A DNA stretch of 64,000 bases from Ramlibacter lithotrophicus (GCF_012184415.1 NZ_VTOX01000001.1:806001-870000), one strand, 5' to 3'. Shown: positions 24,571-33,679, counted from the stretch's first letter. Notes: a model not told the origin generated them from the letters alone. A program made the numbers and translations.

Positions 24571-24626
24571 AATCCAGCCCGCAAATTGCCGCTGCACGCA
24601 GCGGCAACACCTTGTGGGGCTGGATT
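24571..24626 (-). ncRNA. Nested-hairpin leader of rpsB (probable S2 autoregulatory element)
   Basis: In the minus-strand transcript a perfect 10-bp outer helix (24617-24626 with 24571-24580) encloses a 9-nt bulge side and a perfect 10-bp inner hairpin (24598-24607 with 24586-24595, 2-nt loop). It starts 28 nt before the rpsB ATG. Autogenous control of rpsB-tsf by S2 binding its own leader is known in E. coli. That this structure is the S2 target is inferred from position and stability. Confidence 0.6.
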
Positions 24627-24690
24627 CGCGATTGGTTTTGCCGGCGGATCGGCGCGAAATGCGCGTCTCGCCTGGAAGCAAAACCGAAGA

Positions 24691-24696
24691 ATTATA
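24691..24696 (-). promoter_or_regulatory. -10 box of rpsB
   Basis: TATAAT on the minus strand, about 148 nt before the rpsB ATG. A weak -35 (GCATTG at 24714-24719, 17-nt spacing) overlaps the start codon of the divergent amidase gene, so the two promoters may interfere. Confidence 0.55.
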
Positions 24697-24716
24697 GCAC
24701 CGACGGAACCCCCCCA

Positions 24717-26084
24717 ATGCGCCCCGACCTCATCGCCACCCGCGAGCGGCTGCTTGCCCGCCAGACCCAGGCCACGGCCGAGATGGCCGAGTCGATCCGC
24801 ATCGCCCGGTCGGCGGCCGGCGCGCACACCTGGCTGCGCACCAGCTTCGACGAGGCGCAGGCCGCGGCGGACGACCCGGCGCTGGCGGCGCGCCCGCTGG
24901 CCGGGCTCGCCGTGTCCGTGAAGGACCTGTTCGACATCGCCGGCCAGCCGACCCCGGCCGGATCGCGCGTGCTGGCCGAGGCGCCCGCCGCCGCCAGCGA
25001 CAGTGCGGCCGTCGCCAGGCTCAAGGCGGCCGGCGGCGTGGTGATGGGCCGCACCAACATGTCGGAGTTCGCGTTCTCCGGCGTCGGCACGAATCCGCAT
25101 TACGGAACCCCGGGCAACCCGGCCGATCCGGCCACGCCGCGCATCCCCGGCGGCTCGTCGTCGGGCGCCGCCGTTTCGGTGGCGACCGGCGCCGCCTTCA
25201 TCGGGCTGGGCTCCGACACCGGCGGCTCGATCCGCATCCCGGCCGCCCTGTGCGGCATCGTCGGGTTCAAGAACACGGCGCGGCTCACGCCGGCCGAAGG
25301 CGCCCTGCCCTTGTCCACGACGCTGGATACCGTCTCCGCGATGACCCGGTCGGTGCGCGACGCGATCCTTGCGCACGAGATCCTCTCCGGCCGCACCGTG
25401 GCGCGCAGCGCGCTGCCGTTGTCGGGCTACCGGCTCGCGGTCGCCCGCACGACCATGCTCGACGGGCTCGACGTCACCGTCGCCGCCGCGTTCGAACGCG
25501 CACTCGCCACCCTGCGCAGGGCCGGCGCCGCAATCGAGGAGATCGGCCTGGAGACGATCCGCGACCTCGGCTCGCTGCAGACCCTGGGCGGCTTCACCGC
25601 CGCCGAAAGCTACGCCTGGCACCGCGAACTGCTGGAGCGCCACGGCGACGGCTACGACCCGCGCGTTCGCTTCCGGATCGAGCGCGGCGCGGCGATGAAG
25701 GCCTGGGAATACCTGGACCTCTTCCGCGCCCGCCGCGAGTGGATCGCGCGCGTGGAGCAAGCGCTGCAGGGCTTCGACGCGGTGCTGTCGCCGACGGTGC
25801 CCATCGTCGCACCGCCGATCGCCGACGTGGCGCCTGCCAACGGGGCCGGGGCCGCGCAGGACGAGGCCCGCGACAAGGAGTTCTTCCGCGTCAACGCCCT
25901 GCTGCTGCGCAACACCAGCGTCGTCAACATGCTGGACGGCTGTGCGCTGTCGATCCCATGCCACGCGCGCGGCGAGCTGCCGGTGGGCCTCATGATCTGG
26001 CACGGCCCGCTGCGCGATGACACCGTGCTCAACATCGGCCTGCGCGCGCAGGACGTGCTCGCCGGCCGGTCGGGCGCCGCATGA
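24717..26084 (+). CDS. Amidase (amidase-signature family)
   Basis: Serine amidohydrolase of the Ser-cisSer-Lys type. It has 455 residues from the ATG at 24717. The triad is visible as K69 (SVKDLFD), the GGSSSG serines at about 147-149, and S171 in [12 protein letters not shown]. It resembles GatA but is not beside gatB/gatC, so it is more likely a catabolic amidase; the substrate is unknown. It lies 29 nt upstream of a D-amino-acid dehydrogenase gene, so a peptide or amino-acid-amide substrate is possible. The start overlaps the divergent rpsB promoter region. Confidence 0.88.
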   Translation: MRPDLIATRERLLARQTQATAEMAESIRIARSAAGAHTWLRTSFDEAQAAADDPALAARPLAGLAVSVKDLFDIAGQPTPAGSRVLAEAPAAASDSAAVARLKAAGGVVMGRTNMSEFAFSGVGTNPHYGTPGNPADPATPRIPGGSSSGAAVSVATGAAFIGLGSDTGGSIRIPAALCGIVGFKNTARLTPAEGALPLSTTLDTVSAMTRSVRDAILAHEILSGRTVARSALPLSGYRLAVARTTMLDGLDVTVAAAFERALATLRRAGAAIEEIGLETIRDLGSLQTLGGFTAAESYAWHRELLERHGDGYDPRVRFRIERGAAMKAWEYLDLFRARREWIARVEQALQGFDAVLSPTVPIVAPPIADVAPANGAGAAQDEARDKEFFRVNALLLRNTSVVNMLDGCALSIPCHARGELPVGLMIWHGPLRDDTVLNIGLRAQDVLAGRSGAA

Positions 26085-26112
26085 GCGCGCGCCGCCGCGG
26101 GGAGCGGACGTC

Positions 26113-27387
26113 ATGAGAGTCGCCGTCATCGGCGCCGGCATCGTCGGCGTCACCACGGCCTTCGAGCTGGCCGTCGACGGCCACGAGGTCACCGTCTTCG
26201 AGCGGCGCGCCGCCGTCGCCGAGGAGGCGAGCTTCGCCAACGCCGGCGTCGTCGCGCCCGGCTACGTCACGCCGTGGGCCTCGCCCGGCATGCCGGGCAA
26301 GGTTGCCGGCTACCTGCTGCGGCAGCACGCGCCGGTGCGGGTCACGCTGCCGTTGTCGCGCGCGCACCTGGCGTGGATGTGGCGCTGGTTCCGCGCCTGC
26401 GACCCCGCGACCTACACGGCCAACCGCGCCCGCATGCAGCGGCTGGCGTTCTACAGCCGCACGCGCCTGGCCGAGATTCGCGAGCACTTCCAGTTCGAGT
26501 ACGACCACAGCGCCGGGTACATGGTGCTGCTGCGCGGCGAGAAGGACCGCAAGCTGGTGCAGCCGAGCCTGCAGGTGCTGCGCGACGCGGGGGTGGCTTT
26601 CAGGGAACTGGGCGCCGACGAGGCGCGCCAGGTCGAGCCGGCGCTCAGCCCGGACGCAAAGTTCGTGGGCGCCGTCCACCTGCCGGCCGACGAGGTCGGC
26701 AACTGCCGCCAGTTCGCGCTGCTGCTGAAGAACGAAGCGCAGCGCGCCGGCGTGAAGTTCGAGTTCAACCAGGCCGTCGACGCGCTCGATGCGGCGCAAC
26801 CCGCCGCGCTGCGGGTCTGGGCGCTGGGTGCGACCGCGCCGCAGCAGCGCGTGTTCGACTCGGTGGTCGTGTGCGGCGGCGTCGATTCGGCCGCCCTGCT
26901 GCGGCCGCTGGGGCTGCGGGTGCCGATCGTTCCGGTCTACGGCTATTCGATCAGCGCGCCGCTGCGCGAACCGCTCAACGCGCCGATCAGCGCCTTGATG
27001 GACGAGCGCTACAAGGTGGCCATCGTCCGCCTGGGCAACCGGGTGCGGGTGGCGGGGAGCGCCGAAATCGGGGGCGACCCGGACCGCAAGCGCCGCGCCT
27101 CGATCGAGACCTTGTACAAGGTGCTGCACGACTGGTTTCCCGGCGCCGCGCAGCTCGCCAACACCGGCGCGGGCGTGCAGGAGTGGAAAGGCGCGCGCCC
27201 GATGATGCCCGACGGGCCGCCGCTGCTCGGCGCCAGCGGCATCCCCGGGGTGTGGCTCAACCTGGGCCATGGCTCCAGCGGCTGGGCGCTGGCCTGCGGC
27301 AGCGCCCGCGCCGTGGCCGATCTCATGGCGGGGCGCCCGCCGCAGGTCGACGTGGAAGGCCTGGGCGTCGAGCGACTGCGCTTGTAG
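26113..27387 (+). CDS. dadA: D-amino-acid dehydrogenase (DadA-like)
   Basis: FAD oxidoreductase (DAO family) that oxidatively deaminates D-amino acids and passes electrons to the respiratory chain. It has 424 residues. The dinucleotide motif GAGIVG is at 7-12 and the C-terminal substrate/FAD segment WKGARPMMPDGPP...NLGHGSSGW is typical of DadA. The ATG at 26113 follows a GC-rich linker with GGGGAGCGGA acting as a weak Shine-Dalgarno. No dadX racemase is nearby. Other amine-oxidising members of the family cannot be excluded. Confidence 0.87.
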   Translation: MRVAVIGAGIVGVTTAFELAVDGHEVTVFERRAAVAEEASFANAGVVAPGYVTPWASPGMPGKVAGYLLRQHAPVRVTLPLSRAHLAWMWRWFRACDPATYTANRARMQRLAFYSRTRLAEIREHFQFEYDHSAGYMVLLRGEKDRKLVQPSLQVLRDAGVAFRELGADEARQVEPALSPDAKFVGAVHLPADEVGNCRQFALLLKNEAQRAGVKFEFNQAVDALDAAQPAALRVWALGATAPQQRVFDSVVVCGGVDSAALLRPLGLRVPIVPVYGYSISAPLREPLNAPISALMDERYKVAIVRLGNRVRVAGSAEIGGDPDRKRRASIETLYKVLHDWFPGAAQLANTGAGVQEWKGARPMMPDGPPLLGASGIPGVWLNLGHGSSGWALACGSARAVADLMAGRPPQVDVEGLGVERLRL

Positions 27388-27405
27388 GCGTCGCCGGCCG
27401 GGTGC

Positions 27406-27418
27406 CAGAATCCGGCTC
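27406..27418 (+). promoter_or_regulatory. -10-like box directly before nnr
   Basis: CAGAAT at 27406-27411, then 7 nt, then ATG, with no purine-rich ribosome binding site. It is one of four such arrangements in the window. Confidence 0.35.
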
Positions 27419-28879
27419 ATGGACCGCATCCGCCCGCACCGCGCCTGGCCCTTGTTCGACACGGCCGCCAGCCGCGCGATCGAGCGGGCCAGCGCCGGCC
27501 ACCTGCCGCCGCATGCGCTGATGCAGCGCGCCGGACTCGCCGTCGCACGGCTGGCGCTGGCGCTCGCGCCCCACGCCAGGACGATCTGGCTGGCCTGCGG
27601 GCCCGGCAACAACGGCGGCGACGGCTTCGAGGCGGCGATGCACCTGCGCTCCTGGGGCAAGAATGCGATCGTCACCTGGTCGGGCGACGAAGGCCGGCTG
27701 CCGCAGGATGCGCGTGCCTCGCTGCAGCGCGCCCGTGCGGCCGACGTGCGCGTCGCGCCGCACCCACCCGCCGAGTGGGACCTCGCCGTCGACGCGATGC
27801 TTGGCCTGGGGGCGGCGCGGCCGCTCGAAGCCACGCTGGCGCAATGGGCGACCCTGATGGCGGCGGACGCGCGGCCGGTGCTGGCCGTGGACCTGCCTTC
27901 CGGACTCGATGCCGACACCGGCGGCGGCCACCCCGCGCGTGCGAGCCATACGCTGGCGCTGCTCACGCTCAAGCCGGGGCTGTTCACCGCCGGCGGCCGG
28001 GACGCCGCGGGCGAGATCTGGTTCGACGACCTGGGCATCGCCGAACCCGCGGCACGGCCGACGGCCTGGCTGGCCGGTGCGCCGCCGGAGGTGGTGCGGC
28101 TGCATGCCTCCCACAAGGGCAGTTATGGCGATGTCGCCGTGGTCGGCGGCGCCGCGGGCATGGGCGGCGCGGCGCTGCTGGCGGCGACGGCGGCGCTGCA
28201 CGGGGGCGCCGGCCGCGTGTTCGCCTGCCTGCTGGATCCAGTTGCGGCCGGATTCGATTCCGCGGAGCCGGCGCTGATGCTGCGCCGCTGGGACTCCCTG
28301 GACCTGTCGGCCATGGCCGTCGCCTGCGGCTGCGGCGGCGGCGACGCCGTGCGCGCGGCGCTGCCGACGGTGCTGGCAACGGCTCGCGCGCTGGTGCTCG
28401 ACGCCGACGCGCTCAACGCCATTGCCGCCGATACGCAGTTGGAGTCGCTGCTGAAGGCGAGAGCGCGGCGGGCGCGCCCGACCGTGCTCACCCCGCATCC
28501 GCTGGAAGCCGGCCGGCTGCTCGGATGCACGGCCGCCGAGGTGCAGGCGGACCGGCTGGGCGCCGGCCGCGAGCTGGTGCAGCGGCTCGGCTGCGTCGTG
28601 GTGCTGAAAGGTTCGGGGACGGTCATCGCCGGTCCCGGCCGGACACCGCTGCTCAATCCGACCGGCAACGCGCGCCTCGCCAGCGCCGGCACCGGCGACG
28701 TGCTGGCCGGGCTCGTGGCGTCGCATCTGGCGGCGATGCCGGACGGCTTCGACGCGGCCGCGGCCGCGGTCTACGAACACGGCCGGCTGGCCGACCACTG
28801 GCCGCGGCGTCAGGCCCTGACCGCTTCGGCGCTGGCACGGGCCGTGGCGCCGGAGCGCGGGTGGCCCGCCCCGCTCTGA
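27419..28879 (+). CDS. nnr: Bifunctional NAD(P)HX epimerase/dehydratase
   Basis: Metabolite-repair enzyme that turns damaged hydrated NAD(P)H back to NAD(P)H. It has 486 residues. The N-terminal YjeF_N epimerase domain (about 1-205) carries GPGNNGGDGF. The C-terminal ribokinase-like dehydratase domain (about 225-480) carries NPTGNARLASAGTGDVLAG. Both activities are in one chain, as in E. coli. There is no Shine-Dalgarno; CAGAAT ends 7 nt before the ATG, so the message may be leaderless. Confidence 0.93.
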   Translation: MDRIRPHRAWPLFDTAASRAIERASAGHLPPHALMQRAGLAVARLALALAPHARTIWLACGPGNNGGDGFEAAMHLRSWGKNAIVTWSGDEGRLPQDARASLQRARAADVRVAPHPPAEWDLAVDAMLGLGAARPLEATLAQWATLMAADARPVLAVDLPSGLDADTGGGHPARASHTLALLTLKPGLFTAGGRDAAGEIWFDDLGIAEPAARPTAWLAGAPPEVVRLHASHKGSYGDVAVVGGAAGMGGAALLAATAALHGGAGRVFACLLDPVAAGFDSAEPALMLRRWDSLDLSAMAVACGCGGGDAVRAALPTVLATARALVLDADALNAIAADTQLESLLKARARRARPTVLTPHPLEAGRLLGCTAAEVQADRLGAGRELVQRLGCVVVLKGSGTVIAGPGRTPLLNPTGNARLASAGTGDVLAGLVASHLAAMPDGFDAAAAAVYEHGRLADHWPRRQALTASALARAVAPERGWPAPL

Positions 28880-28886
28880 AGCGATG

Positions 28887-29651
28887 TCAGCCGCGCCCGA
28901 CGAAGGGCATCTTGGTCGCCATCACCGTGTGGAACAGCACGTTGGCCTGCAGCGGGAGGTTGGCCATGTACAGCACCGACTGGCCGACGATGTCCACGTC
29001 CATCAGCGGCTCGGGCGCGATCTCGCCGTTCGCCTGCGGCACGCCCCTGGCCATGCGGTTGGCCATGTCGGTGCCCGCGTTGCCGATGTCGATCTGGCCC
29101 ACGGCGATGTCGTACTTGCGGCCATCGAGTGCGGCGGACTTGGTGAGGCCCGTCACCGCATGCTTGGTCGCGGTGTAGGCGATCGAGAACGGCCGCGGCG
29201 CATGCGCCGAGATCGAACCGTTGTTGATGATGCGGCCGCCCATCGGCGTCTGCGCCTTCATCGCCTTGAACGCCTGCTGGATGCAATAGAACATCCCGTT
29301 GAGGTTGGTGTCGACCACCTGCCGCCAATTGTCCAGCGGCAGTTCGTCGAGCGGCACCGCCGGCGCGCCGATGCCGGCGTTGTTGAACAGCAGGTCGACG
29401 CGGCCCCAGGCCTTGAGCGTCGCGGCGAACAGCGCCTCGACGGAGGCCGCGTCGGTGACATCCGTGGGCACCGCCAGCACGCGGTCGCCCGCATCCGCTT
29501 GCGCCACCACCTGCTCCAGCGCCTCGCGCCGCCGCCCCGCGATCGCCACCCGCCACCCGTCGCCCAGCAGCGCGAGCGCCGCGGCCTTGCCGATGCCCGC
29601 GTTGCCGCCGGTGACGACGGCGACGCGCGCCGCGGATTCCTTGCTTGCCAT
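28887..29651 (-). CDS. Short-chain dehydrogenase/reductase
   Basis: Classical NAD(P)-dependent SDR with 254 residues from the ATG at 29651, preceded by AAGGAG. The cofactor loop [10 protein letters not shown] is at about 14-23, NNAG at about 91-94, and the Ser-Tyr-Lys triad is in GSISAHA...YTATK. An Arg-rich stretch after the second strand (AGRRRE) suggests NADP(H). The substrate is unknown. It is convergent with nnr, 7 nt apart. Confidence 0.88.
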   Translation of the reverse strand: MASKESAARVAVVTGGNAGIGKAAALALLGDGWRVAIAGRRREALEQVVAQADAGDRVLAVPTDVTDAASVEALFAATLKAWGRVDLLFNNAGIGAPAVPLDELPLDNWRQVVDTNLNGMFYCIQQAFKAMKAQTPMGGRIINNGSISAHAPRPFSIAYTATKHAVTGLTKSAALDGRKYDIAVGQIDIGNAGTDMANRMARGVPQANGEIAPEPLMDVDIVGQSVLYMANLPLQANVLFHTVMATKMPFVGRG

Positions 29652-30027
29652 GAGAACTCCTTCCGAGTATTGCGGTGCGAATGCTACCCCGATGCGGGAA
29701 CGCCACCCGGACTCCACTTCGCGAGCGCAAGCGCCGCCGCCGCGCCGCGGCGATGCTCGTTACATCCGTTCCCTGTGCTTACTGATCATTTTGCGCGCCG
29801 GCGCCGCCTCCGCGCGAACCCCTTCGGCGCCCTGTCCGCCACGTGGCGCAGCGCATGGGCACCGGACGGCACTCAATCGAACTAGGTAGTCAGCACGCGC
29901 GATTGCGGGGGGCGGGCCCGGACCCGAGACTGCCCTGGCAGCGTGGCCTGGCGCCAAGGGCACGCGGCAAGGCGGCTCGCCGCCGCTGCAGTCCCCGTCT
30001 TCAACCATCCGTCCGCAAGGAGTTCAC
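29652..30027. other. 376-nt intergenic region with no recognisable gene
   Basis: It lies between the divergent SDR gene and the secreted-protein gene at 30028. It holds the SDR ribosome binding site near its left end and AAGGAG for the next gene at 30017-30022. No open frame with coding character, no tRNA and no clear promoter is seen. A less GC-rich patch around 29760-29795 (tacatccgttccctgtgctt) may hold promoter elements. Confidence 0.5.
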
Positions 30028-30816
30028 ATGATCACCCGTCACTTTCTGAAGACATTCGCCACGCTCCTGGTCGGCCTCGGCTGCGCCGCTTTCGGCGGCA
30101 CCGCGGCGGCCCAGGGGACGCCTTCCGCCAAGGCGACCTTCGCCTACGGCATGCTCAAGACGCTGCCCGCGTGCTCCACCACCGATGCCGCGGGCTGCGG
30201 CGGGGTGGGCGACAGCGGCTGGCACTCGATCCTCAAGCAGCAGATCAAGCTGGCCAACCAGAAGGACCTGTTCATGAACGCGTCGCTGCAGTGCGGCATC
30301 GTCACCGACACGACCGTCAAGAGCCTGAACTCCACCTCCACGAGCTCCTACGACACCGCCGAAGCGCGCGGCACGGTGCGCGTGCGGGTGAAGATCACGA
30401 CCCCGGACGGCTCGGTGGTGTATGCCCAGCCGAACAGCGGCGCCGAACTGGCGGCCGGTCCGGGCTCCGGTGAGGGCATCGTGTTCTGCGACCGCATCCA
30501 GCAGCTCAAGGCCAAGTTCTCGGGCCTGCAGTGCACGGCCAGCCTGACCACCGGCGTCGTCACCTGCACCACCCCGGAAGAGCTGCAGCTGATCCTGAAG
30601 ACGCTCAACGCGGCGGCCTTCAACTACGTCGCTCCGAACCTGCAGTCCGGCGTCCACATCGTGGAGGTGCAAGCGCGCAACTCGGCCGCCACCGGGGCGA
30701 CGGGCACCAACGGGTCGCTGGCGAGCGCCAACGCCTTCATCGGCATGGGCTCGGTCGCCGTCGAATCGGTCCGGATGATCAAGGGCAACGACGGCACCAC
30801 GCTGGCGCTGGATTGA
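30028..30816 (+). CDS. Secreted protein of unknown function
   Basis: 262 residues. A signal peptide of about 29 residues ends AAA, preceding QGTPS. The mature part has six cysteines in probable pairs (about 51 with 61, and later 90, 151, 170, 181), Thr/Ser-rich strands and an alternating polar pattern suggesting a beta-rich periplasmic or extracellular protein. I do not recognise the family. AAGGAG lies 5 nt before the ATG. It is followed by a terminator-like hairpin and then a lipoprotein gene, so the two could form an exported pair. Confidence 0.75.
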   Translation: MITRHFLKTFATLLVGLGCAAFGGTAAAQGTPSAKATFAYGMLKTLPACSTTDAAGCGGVGDSGWHSILKQQIKLANQKDLFMNASLQCGIVTDTTVKSLNSTSTSSYDTAEARGTVRVRVKITTPDGSVVYAQPNSGAELAAGPGSGEGIVFCDRIQQLKAKFSGLQCTASLTTGVVTCTTPEELQLILKTLNAAAFNYVAPNLQSGVHIVEVQARNSAATGATGTNGSLASANAFIGMGSVAVESVRMIKGNDGTTLALD

Positions 30817-30838
30817 CCCGCGCATCGGCACGTAAACC

Positions 30839-30868
30839 GGACGCCGTCGCACCGGCGGCGTCCTTCCG
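30839..30868 (+). terminator. Hairpin between the secreted protein and the lipoprotein gene
   Basis: An 8-bp stem (30839-30846 with 30856-30863) with a 9-nt loop and the short tail TTCC. It may be a weak terminator or a stability element, 22 nt after the stop codon. Confidence 0.5.
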
Positions 30869-30879
30869 AGGAGTCGGAG

Positions 30880-31380
30880 ATGCAAACGAGCCGGAACATT
30901 CTGTCGCGCGCGTGGACCCTGGCGGCCGTCGCCGCCGTCATGGGATGTGGTGGCGGCGGTGACGACGAAGGACGCCACGCCGTGCCCGGTGCGGCGCCGC
31001 CGGCGACCCAGGCCCGCGCCGCAGCGACCGCCGCCCTGCCGCGCCCCATCGACGATCGCGCACTCGCCCCCGCAGCGTCCTCCCCTGCCGGCGGCGGGCC
31101 AGCCGCGCACGGCGCCACCCTGCTCGACCCGCTGGTGGCGAACCGGGTCCAGGCCGAGCTCGACGCGGTGGAACGGGGCCTGCAGGTCGTGCCCGAGACG
31201 GATCCCAGCAAGTTCGAAGCGCTGGAGGTGATCCGTGACTTGCGCAGGGAGCTGGACAAGGACCGGCCGAACCGGCTGAAGGTGCGGGGGCTGCTGGGCG
31301 GGCTGGCCCAGGGGATCCCGTCACTGGAGGGCTGGAAAGGCGCAGGCAAGTTTCTGCCGCAACTCATTCCCCTCGTGTGA
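30880..31380 (+). CDS. Putative lipoprotein of unknown function
   Basis: 166 residues. The N-terminus is a lipoprotein signal with lipobox VMGC at about 20-23, followed by a Gly/Asp-rich and then Ala/Pro-rich linker (about 24-80). A charged, probably helical C-terminal segment (about 82-150) follows. GAGGAGTCGGAG precedes the ATG. I do not recognise a domain. It follows the secreted protein gene on the same strand and precedes a two-component system. Confidence 0.7.
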   Translation: MQTSRNILSRAWTLAAVAAVMGCGGGGDDEGRHAVPGAAPPATQARAAATAALPRPIDDRALAPAASSPAGGGPAAHGATLLDPLVANRVQAELDAVERGLQVVPETDPSKFEALEVIRDLRRELDKDRPNRLKVRGLLGGLAQGIPSLEGWKGAGKFLPQLIPLV

Positions 31381-31446
31381 TTGCGGGCCCACGGAGCAGC
31401 ACCAGCACGCGCGCAGCCCGACAGCTCTTTTGAATGGGTGGACGCC

Positions 31447-31659
31447 ATGGATACCAGCCGCTCGGCCCAAGACACCGACGCGGGAGCGCTCGAGGCCGCC
31501 GCAGCCGAGGAGCAGCGCCTCTGGCTCCTGATCGCCGATCCGCACACGCCCCCGACCGAGCGCGTGAAAGCGTATGCCGGCTGGCTGCGAATCACCGGCG
31601 TCCTGCGCGAGCTTGGCGCCGCTCCCGAATACCCGAAACGCCCGGGCAGTTCCGCATGA
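31447..31659 (+). CDS. Short hypothetical protein
   Basis: 70 residues from the ATG at 31447, acidic and helical, with no signal peptide and no recognised domain. An upstream TTG at 31381 in the same frame would give 92 residues. Composition fits the local coding pattern, but support is modest. It lies 66 nt after the lipoprotein gene and before the response regulator. Confidence 0.45.
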   Translation: MDTSRSAQDTDAGALEAAAAEEQRLWLLIADPHTPPTERVKAYAGWLRITGVLRELGAAPEYPKRPGSSA

Positions 31660-31702
31660 GGACGCCCGACAAGGCTCCGGCGCGCATCAGCGCCGCCCGC
31701 TG

Positions 31703-31729
31703 CAGGTGGCGGCGCCTGGCCGCCACCTG
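31703..31729. repeat. Perfect 11-bp inverted repeat upstream of the response regulator
   Basis: Arms 31703-31713 and 31719-31729 with a 5-nt spacer. No T-run follows on either strand, so it could be an operator or an RNA hairpin in the 155-nt gap before the regulator gene rather than a terminator. Confidence 0.6.
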
Positions 31730-31814
31730 GAAAGCGCGGGACATTTGTCACCTGCCATTTGCGAGGCTTGCCCCTTGCCCGGGACACGGCCAGCGCATAC
31801 GGTGGGGAGTACAA

Positions 31815-32675
31815 ATGGGAGAAGCAATGAGAACTGCCAGCGCGCCGTGGTCCTCACTCGAACGGGCGGCCGAGGGGGTCGTCGCCCACGTCCCGGCGGC
31901 ACGCCACGAAGATGCGCGAGCCGCCGAAGCCGGCGCCGCCGCCACGGCCGACGCTGCCGCCGCCCCGGCCGGCTGCGCGAGCGCGCCGCTCTGGCCCTGC
32001 TTCATGGCCGGCCAGATCGAGAAGCCAGTGCGCGTGATCGTGGTCGACGACGATGCACACATCCGGCGGGTGATCGCGCAGGAACTGATGTGCGATCGCC
32101 GGACCATCCTCGTTGCAGAGGCCCCGTCGCTGCGCGAGGGAAAGCGGGTGGTGCGCGAGCATGACTTCGACGTGCTCCTGGTGGACCTCAACCTCGGCGA
32201 CGGACGGGGTTATGACCTCATCGCCTACGCCAAGGAGCTGCGCAGCAGCGTGGAGGCGGTGGTCGTGTCCGTGCTCGAAGCCGACGACGACGTGATGCGT
32301 GCCTTCGAACTCGGGGCCTCCGGTTTCCTCGTGAAGAACTCGTGGTTCGGCGGATTCGCCCAGGCCGTGCTGCAGGTCGCCAACGGCGGCGCCTCGATCA
32401 CGCCCAGCCTGGCGCGGCGGATGCTGCTTCGATTCGACCGCGGAGGCGTGCTTCGGAACCTCACTTCCGGGGCACGGACCCGCGGGAGACTGAGCGAGCG
32501 CGAACGCGAGGTCCTGCGGATGATCTCCAGCGGCATGACGAGCGCGGAAATCGGAACGATGCTGGGCATCAGCCATCTCACCGTGAACACCCACGTGAGG
32601 AAGATCTACAGCAAGCTCCAGGTACGCAACCGCGCGCAGGCCGTCCGTTTCGCGACCGCGTCGGGGCTGCTCTGA
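31815..32675 (+). CDS. LuxR/NarL-family response regulator
   Basis: 286 residues from the ATG at 31815 (GGGGAG upstream). An unusual Ala-rich N-terminal extension of about 65 residues precedes the receiver domain (about 72-190), with acidic pocket D78-D80, phospho-acceptor D124 and K174. A LuxR-type helix-turn-helix (about 220-280, LSEREREVLRMISSG...LTVNTHVRKIYSKL) follows. An internal ATG at 32004 would remove the extension but lacks a ribosome binding site. The partner kinase is 33 nt downstream. Likely targets are the preceding exported-protein genes, which is inferred. Confidence 0.9.
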   Translation: MGEAMRTASAPWSSLERAAEGVVAHVPAARHEDARAAEAGAAATADAAAAPAGCASAPLWPCFMAGQIEKPVRVIVVDDDAHIRRVIAQELMCDRRTILVAEAPSLREGKRVVREHDFDVLLVDLNLGDGRGYDLIAYAKELRSSVEAVVVSVLEADDDVMRAFELGASGFLVKNSWFGGFAQAVLQVANGGASITPSLARRMLLRFDRGGVLRNLTSGARTRGRLSEREREVLRMISSGMTSAEIGTMLGISHLTVNTHVRKIYSKLQVRNRAQAVRFATASGLL

Positions 32676-32708
32676 TGAGGGAGCTGCACCGAAGCGGGTA
32701 CCTCCAGA

Positions 32709-33506
32709 ATGACTTGGACCTGGTCGAAATGGCTGTTCGGCGCCGGCATCAGTCTCGTGGTGTGCCGCGCGTTGATCGAGCTGGTGTCGCGACTGGACCC
32801 GTGCATCCACGTCGGCACGGCGATCGGCCTCCTGATCGAATCCACGCTGCTGGCCTTGCTCGTGATGGGCTTTGCCACGCAGCTTGCGGGGGACCAGCGG
32901 GTGATGCGCGCGGAACGGGCGCGGATCGCCAGCGACCTTCACGACGGCCTGGGATTCCACCTCACCACCGCCCTCTCGCTGGCCGGCGAGGCGCGCAAGG
33001 CGAACTCCGAGCCGTGGCTGATCGTGGAACTCGCGCTGCTGGAGCTGCACTCGGTGATCCACTTCGCGCACTCCGGCGGCGAGTCGGTCGTGCAGTCGCT
33101 GGGCAGCCTGCGGTATCGGCTGCAGAAGGTGGTCGAGCGCGAGGGCGTCGACCTGGTGTGGCAAGTCCGCCACGACATTCCGGACGACGTCCTCGCCGGC
33201 GCGCCCGCCTATCACTTCATCAAGATCGTGCAGGAGGCGCTGAGCAACGTGCTGCAGCATGCGCGTGCGACGCGCCTGATCGTCCAGGTCGGCTCGCCTC
33301 CGCCGGGCAGGATGTTGACGCTGAGGATCGTCGACAACGGCCGCGGCATCACGCAGCGCGACCTGACCAGTCACGGCCGCGGGATGGACGGCATGTCCCG
33401 GCGCGCGCGGCTGCTCGGGGCCAAGCTGACGATCGCGCCCATGCCGGAAGGCGGCACCTGCGTCCACCTCTCGGTCCCATTGCCCTGCCGCGCGTGCGAT
33501 CCATAG
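32709..33506 (+). CDS. HisKA_3-type sensor histidine kinase
   Basis: 265 residues, short for the class. Two membrane segments (about 8-26 and 35-58) with almost no periplasmic loop leave no sensor domain. The phospho-acceptor is H78 in ARIASDLHDGLGFHL. The ATP-binding domain has QEALSNVLQHA, DNGRGI and GRGMDGM. It is the DesK/NarX-like partner of the upstream regulator. Lacking a sensor domain, it may sense the membrane itself or another protein. Confidence 0.9.
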   Translation: MTWTWSKWLFGAGISLVVCRALIELVSRLDPCIHVGTAIGLLIESTLLALLVMGFATQLAGDQRVMRAERARIASDLHDGLGFHLTTALSLAGEARKANSEPWLIVELALLELHSVIHFAHSGGESVVQSLGSLRYRLQKVVEREGVDLVWQVRHDIPDDVLAGAPAYHFIKIVQEALSNVLQHARATRLIVQVGSPPPGRMLTLRIVDNGRGITQRDLTSHGRGMDGMSRRARLLGAKLTIAPMPEGGTCVHLSVPLPCRACDP

Positions 33507-33557
33507 CCGGACGTCCGCGCCGAACCGGCCCGGTGCGCTTCTTCACCGAAGCAAGTG

Positions 33558-33588
33558 AAAAAGGGCCGACGCTTTCGCGTCGGCCCTT
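33558..33588 (-). terminator. Strong terminator after tRNA-Val (possibly bidirectional)
   Basis: A perfect 12-bp stem around a TTTC loop (33561-33588). On the minus strand it is followed by five T residues and lies 17 nt past the tRNA 3' end. On the plus strand it lies 55 nt after the kinase stop and could also end that transcript, though its tail there is weaker. Confidence 0.85.
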
Positions 33589-33604
33589 GTCTTCGGTGCG
33601 AATC

Positions 33605-33679
33605 TGGTGGGTGATACATGGATCGAACATGTGACCCCTGCCGTGTGAAGGCAGTGCTCTACCGCTGAGCTAATCACCC
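33605..33679 (-). tRNA. tRNA-Val (CAC anticodon)
   Basis: A complete 75-nt cloverleaf on the minus strand. The acceptor stem is GGGTGAT/ATCACCC. The D-arm is GCTC...GAGC, the anticodon stem CTGCC/GGCAG with loop TTCACAC (anticodon CAC, codon GUG), the T-arm ACATG/CATGT with loop TTCGATC, and CCA is encoded. It lies 30 nt after dnaQ on the same strand, so co-transcription is possible. Confidence 0.97.

Noticed and set aside
24717..26084. GatA subunit of the Asp/Glu-tRNA amidotransferase
   Set aside because: The amidase core matches, but gatB and gatC are not adjacent, and the pairing with dadA suggests a catabolic amidase.
26029..28116. Long minus-strand frame opposite dadA and nnr
   Set aside because: It spans two recognised genes on the other strand and has no conserved motif.
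31434..31814. Extended response regulator starting near 31434
   Set aside because: That frame runs through the short gene and the palindrome with no conserved sequence; the ATG at 31815 has GGGGAG in front.
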